Positions 48,973 through 54,968 of a stretch of 54,968 bases of DNA are shown in pieces. Both the position numbers and the translations under genes were made by a program. The stretch comes from an uncultured Eubacteriales bacterium. GTDB lineage: Bacteria; Bacillota; Clostridia; Oscillospirales; Oscillospiraceae. Where the stretch lies: contig UQXI01000017.1 of NCBI GenBank assembly GCA_900544975.1, positions 1-54,968 of the forward strand, written 5' to 3'. The first letter of the stretch is position 1. Each line of letters begins with the position of its first letter. Under the pieces are notes generated by a model. It was not told the DNA's origin and did no database searches. It was given only the letters and a program-made list of their open reading frames with translations.

Positions 48973-50364
48973 ATGACGCCCATTTTATTAATTGATTTCG
49001 GCAGTACATATACCAAAGTCACTGCCATAGATTTAGACGGGGAAATGTTGCTGGGCACCGCCGCCTCCTACACCACTGTGGAGACGGATGTGACCGAGGG
49101 GCTTGCCAACGCCCTAACTTTGCTGGAGGCAAAGACGGGCCCCCTGGTCTTTGCACACCGGTATGCCTGTTCCTCCGCCGCCGGCGGCCTGCGGATGATG
49201 GCCTCTGGCTTGGTGCCGGAGCTGACGGCCCAAGCCGCCAGACAGGCCAGCTTGGGCGCCGGAGCCAAGGTCCTCAAAACCTACGCCTTTCAGCTGACAG
49301 AAGACGACGCCGAGGAAATTGCCGCTTCAAAACCGGATATTTTCCTCCTGGTGGGGGGAACCGACGGAGGCAACACAGAGTGCATCCTCCACAATGCTCA
49401 GGTTCTGGCCGATATTGGCGGGGAATTTCCCATCGTCATTGCTGGAAATCGCACAGCCTCACGGCAATGCCAGCGGATTCTCTCCGACCGGGAAGTCCAT
49501 CTGTGCGAAAATGTTATGCCCAAATTCGGCGTGCTCAACATTGAGCCCGCCCAAAAGGCCATTCGGGAGGTCTTCCTCCGGCGCATTGTCAAGGCCAAAG
49601 GACTGTCCAAAACCGACTCCCTTCTATCCGGCATTCTGATGCCAACTCCGTCGGCTGTCATGCGAGCCATGGAACTGCTGGCCTGCGGCTGTGAGGAAGA
49701 ATCCGGAATCGGCGACCTGCTGGCCGTGGATGTGGGCGGCGCCACCACGGATGTGTACTCCGTCTCGGAAGGCGCTCCCACCCAGGTCAATACCGTCTGC
49801 AAAGGTCTGCCAGAGCCCTTCGTCAAACGAACGGTGGAAGGCGACATTGGCATGCGCTACAGCGTCCGGGGCATTCTGGACGCCGCTGGCCCCGGGAAGC
49901 TCAGCCGCATCTCCGGCCTTCCCATCCCCCGAGTTCAAACATTGGTCCAGTTCCTGCGGGAACACACAGATACTCTTCCCAATGGAAATCCCGAGCTGGA
50001 GGCCCTGGACCGGGCCTTGGCCAGCTGCGCCATTGAGGCAGCCGTCACCCGCCACGCCGGCACCATGGAGGAGGCCTACACCCTGATGGGCCTCACCTAT
50101 GTCCAGACCGGCAAGGATCTGACCCAGGTTTCCAATTTGGTGGTCACAGGCGGAAGCCTCATCCATACCGAGCAAACCTCAAAAATCGCCTCTTACGCCC
50201 TGTATGATCCTGCGCAGCCCATGTCCCTGCGGCCCAAACAGGCCCGGGTTTTGGTGGACCGGCAATACATCCTCTCCGCCATGGGGCTGCTGGCAGCCAG
50301 TCACCCAGCCTGCGCTTTGAGAATCATGAAAAAGGAGATAACGGTAGATGGAGATCCAAAATAA
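48973..50364 (+). CDS. glmL: Glutamate mutase reactivase-like protein GlmL (MutL)
   Basis: ASKHA-fold ATPase, 463 residues, thought to swap damaged cobalamin out of the mutase. Nucleotide-binding motifs are LLIDFGSTYTKVTAID (phosphate 1), IFLLVGGTDGGN, LLAVDVGGATTDVYS and NLVVTGGSLIHT. It is always linked with the mutase genes. It starts 4 nt after the glmS stop and overlaps glmE by 17 nt. Confidence 0.92.
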   Translation: MTPILLIDFGSTYTKVTAIDLDGEMLLGTAASYTTVETDVTEGLANALTLLEAKTGPLVFAHRYACSSAAGGLRMMASGLVPELTAQAARQASLGAGAKVLKTYAFQLTEDDAEEIAASKPDIFLLVGGTDGGNTECILHNAQVLADIGGEFPIVIAGNRTASRQCQRILSDREVHLCENVMPKFGVLNIEPAQKAIREVFLRRIVKAKGLSKTDSLLSGILMPTPSAVMRAMELLACGCEEESGIGDLLAVDVGGATTDVYSVSEGAPTQVNTVCKGLPEPFVKRTVEGDIGMRYSVRGILDAAGPGKLSRISGLPIPRVQTLVQFLREHTDTLPNGNPELEALDRALASCAIEAAVTRHAGTMEEAYTLMGLTYVQTGKDLTQVSNLVVTGGSLIHTEQTSKIASYALYDPAQPMSLRPKQARVLVDRQYILSAMGLLAASHPACALRIMKKEITVDGDPK

Positions 50365-51799
50365 AAAGATTCCCGAAGGCGAATTTATGAAACTTCGTCA
50401 GGAGGTCCTGACCCAGTGGCCCACCGGCCAGGGCGTGGATCTGGAGGACGCATTTGCCTTCCATAAGTCCCTTCCCCAGGAAAAAATCTTTTCCAAGAAG
50501 CTCATTGCTGCCAAAGAGCAGCGCAAAACCCTGGTTCAGCCCCGGGCCGGCGTCCCTGTCATTGAGGAGCATATCAAGCTGTTGCAGTTCCTGCAGGACG
50601 AAGGCGAAGCCGACCTGCTCCCCAGCACCATCGACAGCTACACCCGCCAGAACCGCTACGAAGAGGCAGAAAATGGCATCCGGGAGTCTATGCGCCTGGG
50701 CCGGGCCATGCTGAACGGTTTCCCCGCAGTGAACCACGGCGTATCCGGCTGCCGCCACGTGGTAAACAGCGTCCGGGTTCCCCTTCAGGTCCGTCACGGC
50801 ACCCCCGACGCCCGGCTTCTCACCGAGATTTCCTATGCAGGCGGCTTCACCAGCTATGAAGGCGGCGGCATCTCCTACAACCTGCCCTACTGCAAGAGCG
50901 TCCCGCTGGAGAAGACCATTCTGGATTGGCAGTATGTGGACCGTCTCACCGGCCTGTATGAGGAGAACGGCGTATCCATCAACCGGGAGCCCTACGGCCC
51001 CCTGACGGGCACCCTGGTGCCTCCCTGCGTCTCTCACGCCGTGGCCATCATTGAGGCCCTTCTGGCGGCTGAGCAGGGCGTTAAGAACATCACCGTGGGT
51101 TACGGGCAGTGCGGCAACCTCATTCAGGACGTGGCAGCCATTCAGACCCTGGAAGAGCTGACCGAAGAATACCTGAAGAAATACGGCTATGGCGACGTGG
51201 TAGTCACCACCGTTCTGCACCAGTGGATGGGCGGATTCCCCGCCGATGAGCCCAAGGCTTTTGGCGTCATTTCTCTGGGCAGCACCATTGCCGCCCTGGC
51301 TAAGGCCACCAAGGTCATCGTCAAAACCCCTCACGAAGCCATTGGCATTCCCACCAAAGAAGCCAACGCGGCCGGATTGCGGTGCACCAAGCAGGTGGTC
51401 AATATGCTCTCTGACCAGTCCATTCAGAACGTGGAGCTGGAGCTGGAGAAGGGGATCATCCGTCATGAGACCCGGCTGATCGTGGACAAATGCTTCGAAC
51501 TGGGCAATGGCGACATCGCACTGGGTGTGTGCCGCGGCGTGAAAGCCGGCGTTGTGGATGTTCCCTTCGCCCCCTGCCGGGCCAATGCCGGTCAAATGCT
51601 CCCCGCCCGGGACAATGAGGGCGCTGTGCGGATCATGAACGTCGGCAACCTGCCCTTTGACAAGGAACTCCGGGACTTCCACGCAGCCAAGATGGCAAAG
51701 CGGGCCAAGGAGGAAAACCGGAAGGTTTCCTTCCAGATGGTCATTGACGATGTCTACGCCATTGGCAAGGGCCGGCTGGTGGGCCGTCCCAGATATTAA
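50348..51799 (+). CDS. glmE: Methylaspartate (glutamate) mutase, E subunit
   Basis: Catalytic subunit (483 residues, the typical length) of the B12-dependent mutase; forms the TIM barrel that binds glutamate. Landmarks: FPAVNHGVSGCRHVV, EISYAGGFTSYEGGGISYNLPYCK (glutamate site), GYGQCGNLIQDVAAIQ and HQWMGGFPADE. AAGGAG lies 10 nt before ATG 50348. It overlaps glmL by 17 nt and is followed by the ammonia-lyase after 35 nt. Confidence 0.94.
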   Translation: MEIQNKKIPEGEFMKLRQEVLTQWPTGQGVDLEDAFAFHKSLPQEKIFSKKLIAAKEQRKTLVQPRAGVPVIEEHIKLLQFLQDEGEADLLPSTIDSYTRQNRYEEAENGIRESMRLGRAMLNGFPAVNHGVSGCRHVVNSVRVPLQVRHGTPDARLLTEISYAGGFTSYEGGGISYNLPYCKSVPLEKTILDWQYVDRLTGLYEENGVSINREPYGPLTGTLVPPCVSHAVAIIEALLAAEQGVKNITVGYGQCGNLIQDVAAIQTLEELTEEYLKKYGYGDVVVTTVLHQWMGGFPADEPKAFGVISLGSTIAALAKATKVIVKTPHEAIGIPTKEANAAGLRCTKQVVNMLSDQSIQNVELELEKGIIRHETRLIVDKCFELGNGDIALGVCRGVKAGVVDVPFAPCRANAGQMLPARDNEGAVRIMNVGNLPFDKELRDFHAAKMAKRAKEENRKVSFQMVIDDVYAIGKGRLVGRPRY

Positions 51800-51834
51800 T
51801 TTTCAAAATCAAATGGAATTTGGAGGCTGTGAAG

Positions 51835-53094
51835 ATGAAAATTGTAGATCTGATCTGTGCACCTGGACGCACTGGATTTTACTTTGACGATCAGCGGGCC
51901 ATTAAGTCCGGCGCAGGCCACGACGGCATGTTCTATACCGGCGATCCGGTGACCCAGGGGTTCCGCTCTGTGCGGCAGCCGGGTGAGTCCATCTCCGTCA
52001 TGCTGGTGTTGGAAGACGGCCAGATTGCCTGGGGCGACTGTGCTGCGGTGCAGTACAGCGGCGCCGGCGGACGGGATCCCCTGTTCCTGGCGGAGGAGTT
52101 CATTCCTCTGATTGAAACCCACATCAAGCCGGTTCTGGTGGGCCGGGAAGCAGATTCTTTCCGGGATCTGTGCCGGGATATGGAAGCCATCACCATAGAC
52201 GGCAAACGGCTCCACACAGCCCTGCGTTACGGTCTGTCCCAGGCCATTCTGGACGCTGTGGCCAAGGCCACTGGCCGCCTCATGTGCGAAGTGGTTGCCG
52301 ATGAATACGGCTGCACCGTCACGGAAACTCCCATCCCCATCTTCACCCAGTCCGGAGACGACCGGTACAACAACGCAGACAAGATGATCATCAAGGGCGC
52401 ACAGGTGCTGCCTCACGGCCTCATCAACAACGTCAAGGAGAAGCTGGGGCTCCAGGGTGAAAAGCTGGCGGACTATGTGGCATGGCTCCGGGATCGGGTG
52501 CTCGCCAAGCGGCTGGATCCCGACTATACCCCCGTGCTGCATCTGGATGTGTATGGCACCATCGGCGCCCTCTATGGAAACAACAACTATTCCGCTATGG
52601 CCGATTATCTGGCCAAGCTGGAGGAGCTGGCCAAGCCCCTGCACCTGCGCATTGAGGGCCCCATGGACTGCGATTGCGACCGTCAGACACAGCTGGAGGC
52701 ACTGGCTGGCCTCACGGCAGAGCTGGACCGCCGGGGAATCCAGGTGGAGCTGGTGGCCGACGAGTGGTGCAACACGTTGGAAGACATCAAGCTTTTCGCC
52801 GATCACAAAGCCGGCCATATGGTCCAAATCAAAACCCCCGATTTGGGCGGCATCAACAATACCATTGAAGCGGTTCTTTACTGCAAGGCCAAAGGCATTG
52901 GCGCCTACCAGGGCGGTACCTGCAACGAGACGGACCGCAGCGCCCAGGTTTGCGTCCAGTGCGCCATGGCCACCCAGCCGGATCAGATTCTGGCCAAGCC
53001 TGGCATGGGCGTAGACGAAGGATACATGATCGTATACAACGAGATGCAGCGCATTTTGGCGCTCCGCCGTGCAAAAAAGAACCTGGCGAAGTAG
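51835..53094 (+). CDS. Methylaspartate ammonia-lyase
   Basis: Removes ammonia from 3-methylaspartate to give mesaconate. It belongs to the enolase superfamily; 419 residues is near the usual 413. The Mg ligands are the acidic residues in LHLDVYGT, RIEGPMD and VADEWCN, and the general base is Lys333 in VQIKTPDLGG. QSGDDRYNNADKMIIK is another family marker. GGAGG lies before ATG 51835. It is in operon with the mutase genes. The next enzyme, mesaconase, is not found in the window. Confidence 0.95.
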   Translation: MKIVDLICAPGRTGFYFDDQRAIKSGAGHDGMFYTGDPVTQGFRSVRQPGESISVMLVLEDGQIAWGDCAAVQYSGAGGRDPLFLAEEFIPLIETHIKPVLVGREADSFRDLCRDMEAITIDGKRLHTALRYGLSQAILDAVAKATGRLMCEVVADEYGCTVTETPIPIFTQSGDDRYNNADKMIIKGAQVLPHGLINNVKEKLGLQGEKLADYVAWLRDRVLAKRLDPDYTPVLHLDVYGTIGALYGNNNYSAMADYLAKLEELAKPLHLRIEGPMDCDCDRQTQLEALAGLTAELDRRGIQVELVADEWCNTLEDIKLFADHKAGHMVQIKTPDLGGINNTIEAVLYCKAKGIGAYQGGTCNETDRSAQVCVQCAMATQPDQILAKPGMGVDEGYMIVYNEMQRILALRRAKKNLAK

Positions 53095-53124
53095 TATTTC
53101 AAATCCGTCCAAAGGAGTTTTCTT

Positions 53125-54348
53125 ATGCCAATTCAAGTCTACAGCGAAATTGCCCCCCTTCGCCGCGTGCTGCTGCACCGGCCCGGCCAAGAGCTGGAGC
53201 ATCTGGTACCTGGCTCTCTGGAGCGACTGCTTTTTGACGACATCCCCTATCTGAAAGGCGCTCAGACAGAGCATGACCGTTTTGCTCAAATCCTGCAGGA
53301 CAACGGCGTGGAAGTGGTATATCTGTCCAAGCTCACTGCCGAGGCCCTGTCTCAGGATCAAACGCTCAAAGAAGCATTCATTCGGGATTTTACCCAAAAA
53401 AGCGGCAGCGTCGCCCACCGGTATGAGCGGGAGCTTCAGGCATACCTGGGCTCCATGGACGACGTACATGAGATGGTTCTGCACACCATGGCCGGCATTC
53501 CCTTTTCCGACCTGGCATTGAACCACACAGAGTCCCTGACCGCTATGCTTCACTGCAAGTCAGACTTTGCTCTGGAGCCCATTCCCAACCTGTACTTCAC
53601 CCGGGATCCCTTTGCATCCATTGGCGGTGGCGTTGCCCTGCACCGGATGTATTCGGCTACCCGCCGCCGGGAGACACTGTACGGCGCTTACATTCTGCAA
53701 CATCACCCCGACTACGCCGGGACTCCGTTCTACTACACGCCGGACGCCCCCTATTCCCTGGAGGGCGGCGACGTGATGAACTTGTCGGAGTCCGTCCTGG
53801 CCGTGGGCATCTCTCAGCGGACCATGCCGGAGGCCATTGAACAGCTGGCACGCAATGTGTTCCGTCGGCCGGAATCCAAAATCCGGACCATTCTGGCCAT
53901 GAGCATCCCCAGTAAGCGGGCCTTCATGCACCTAGATACGGTGATGACCCAGGTGGATGTGGACAAGTTCGTGGTCCATCCCGCCATCCTCCCCACCCTG
54001 CGGATTTTTGAGGTGACCCAAGGGAAAGGCGGCGAGCTCACTGCCCGCCAGCTGGATATGGATTTGGCCCATGCCCTGGCCCATTATCTCCACTTGGATC
54101 AGGTGACCCTGATTCTCTGCGGCGGCCAGGATCAAATCGCTGCCCAGCGGGAGCAGTGGAACGATGGCTCCAACACCCTGTGCATCCGCCCCGGCGTGGT
54201 CATCGCCTACGACCGGAACTACATCACCAATGAGATTCTGGAAAGCTACGGTATTACCGTGCTGAAAATCCCAAGCGGCGAGCTCTCCCGCGGCCGGGGC
54301 GGTCCCCGCTGCATGAGCATGCCTCTGATTCGGGACGTCAAATTCTAA
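53125..54348 (+). CDS. arcA: Arginine deiminase ArcA
   Basis: Converts arginine to citrulline and ammonia. The 407 residues carry the guanidine-modifying core: NLYFTRDPFASIG, LEGGDVMNL, HLDTVMTQVD and the catalytic Cys396 in GGPRCMSMPL. AAAGGAG precedes ATG 53125. It starts 30 nt after the ammonia-lyase stop and may be read from the same promoter, joining arginine to glutamate catabolism. The carbamoyltransferase gene follows; a carbamate kinase probably lies beyond the right edge. Confidence 0.96.
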   Translation: MPIQVYSEIAPLRRVLLHRPGQELEHLVPGSLERLLFDDIPYLKGAQTEHDRFAQILQDNGVEVVYLSKLTAEALSQDQTLKEAFIRDFTQKSGSVAHRYERELQAYLGSMDDVHEMVLHTMAGIPFSDLALNHTESLTAMLHCKSDFALEPIPNLYFTRDPFASIGGGVALHRMYSATRRRETLYGAYILQHHPDYAGTPFYYTPDAPYSLEGGDVMNLSESVLAVGISQRTMPEAIEQLARNVFRRPESKIRTILAMSIPSKRAFMHLDTVMTQVDVDKFVVHPAILPTLRIFEVTQGKGGELTARQLDMDLAHALAHYLHLDQVTLILCGGQDQIAAQREQWNDGSNTLCIRPGVVIAYDRNYITNEILESYGITVLKIPSGELSRGRGGPRCMSMPLIRDVKF

Positions 54349-54367
54349 AAAAGGAAGGAACAACACT

Positions 54368-54968
54368 ATGCCTGTCAATCTCCGTGGAAGACACTATCTG
54401 AAGCTTCTGGACTATACCCCTGCCGAAATCCGCTACCTGCTGGAGCTGAGCAAAGACTTTAAGCGTATGAAGCGCGCCGGGACGCCTCACCGGTACCTGG
54501 CCGGCAAGAACATCGTCCTGCTGTTTGAAAAGACCTCCACCCGCACCCGCTGCTCCTTCGAGGTGGCTGCTACCCAGGAGGGGGGCCACGTCACCTATCT
54601 GGACGCCGGCAGCAGCCAGATGGGCAAGAAGGAGTCTCTGGAGGACACCGCCAAAGTGCTGGGCCGGTTTTTCGACGGCATCGAGTACCGGGGCTACGAC
54701 CAGAAGGTGGTGGAGGATCTGGCGAAGTACGCCGGTGTGCCCGTCTGGAACGGTCTCACCGACGCAGACCACCCCACCCAGATCCTGGCGGACATGATGA
54801 CCATTGAGGAGCACTGCCACAAGCCCCTGAACCAGGTGAAGGTGGTGTTCCCCGGCGATGTGCGGAACAATATGTGCTATGCGTGGATGATGGGCGCCGC
54901 CAAGCTGGGGATGCACTTCGTGGCCATGGGGCCGGAGGAACTGGCCAAGCAGATGGATCAGGAGGTGG
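54368..54968 (+). CDS. arcB: Ornithine carbamoyltransferase (C-terminus missing)
   Basis: Splits citrulline with phosphate into ornithine and carbamoyl phosphate in the deiminase pathway (or the reverse in arginine synthesis). About 200 of some 330 residues are present before the right edge. The carbamoyl-phosphate motif STRTR is at residues 57-61 and DADHPTQILADMMT is present. AAGGAAGG precedes ATG 54368, 19 nt after the arcA stop. Location after arcA points to the catabolic form, though the sequence alone does not tell arcB from argF. Confidence 0.94.
   Translation, partial: MPVNLRGRHYLKLLDYTPAEIRYLLELSKDFKRMKRAGTPHRYLAGKNIVLLFEKTSTRTRCSFEVAATQEGGHVTYLDAGSSQMGKKESLEDTAKVLGRFFDGIEYRGYDQKVVEDLAKYAGVPVWNGLTDADHPTQILADMMTIEEHCHKPLNQVKVVFPGDVRNNMCYAWMMGAAKLGMHFVAMGPEELAKQMDQEV

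Overview
The window looks like chromosome of a GC-rich, low-GC-phylum gut anaerobe, most probably an Oscillospiraceae-like member of the Clostridia (Oscillibacter / Flavonifractor / Lawsonibacter type). The reasons are gram-positive promoters and AGGAGG ribosome sites, a Firmicutes-type LexA box, lipoteichoic-acid synthase, several SLH-domain surface proteins, rubrerythrin, B12-dependent amino-acid fermentation, and intergenic hairpins of the GTAGGGGCGGACCC / GGGCGGACACA kind that I associate with this group. No rRNA, tRNA, CRISPR array, phage or complete insertion sequence was seen. The lineage call is an inference from gene content only.

Layout. 1-4.8 kb: queA (cut by the left edge), dapA, a nucleotidyltransferase, autoregulated lexA, a PflA-like radical SAM gene and rlmH. 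4.9-8.7 kb: a PadR / prefix-domain / DUF4097 operon, a tiny Cys-rich DUF1540 gene, rpe and an unknown Pro-rich protein. 8.9-21 kb: cell-envelope block with an SLH-M14 peptidase, an MBOAT/SGNH acetylation pair behind a possible attenuator, a heterodimeric ABC exporter, an SPL-like radical SAM gene, an LTA synthase and an orphan solute-binding lipoprotein. 21-28.3 kb: glnA, a short AT-rich island with an orphan small gene, rubrerythrin, an HxlR regulator divergent from a copper ATPase, and an alpha/beta hydrolase. 28.4-34.2 kb: SLH-lysozyme, truA, an ArsC-like protein, an alanine/glycine symporter and gltX. 34.5-43.6 kb: a 2024-residue SLH-anchored GH85 endoglycosidase, an intergenic repeat cluster, a GH20 hexosaminidase and a DUF1622 membrane protein. 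43.7-54.97 kb: an amino-acid fermentation island (citC and a P-loop/AlaRS-SAD protein on the minus strand; citDEF, glutamate mutase glmS-glmL-glmE, methylaspartate ammonia-lyase, arginine deiminase and the start of ornithine carbamoyltransferase on the plus strand).

How it fits together. The right-hand island reads as the methylaspartate route of glutamate fermentation: glutamate to 3-methylaspartate (GlmES, with GlmL as reactivase), to mesaconate (ammonia-lyase), to citramalate (mesaconase, not in the window), to pyruvate plus acetate. In that setting the citDEF-type lyase may be citramalate lyase rather than citrate lyase. The arginine deiminase genes follow in the same direction and add ATP-yielding arginine catabolism. 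The SLH proteins and the GH85/GH20 pair suggest surface remodelling and harvesting of N-glycans.

The most unusual points are: a well-formed ribosome-binding site inside copA, in frame, that would release the C-terminal domain as a stand-alone CopZ-like chaperone; the citramalate-lyase reading of citDEF; a P-loop protein fused to an AlaRS editing-like domain beside citC; a terminator placed about 20 nt after the promoter of the MBOAT operon; and overlapping, face-to-face promoters between hxlR and copA.
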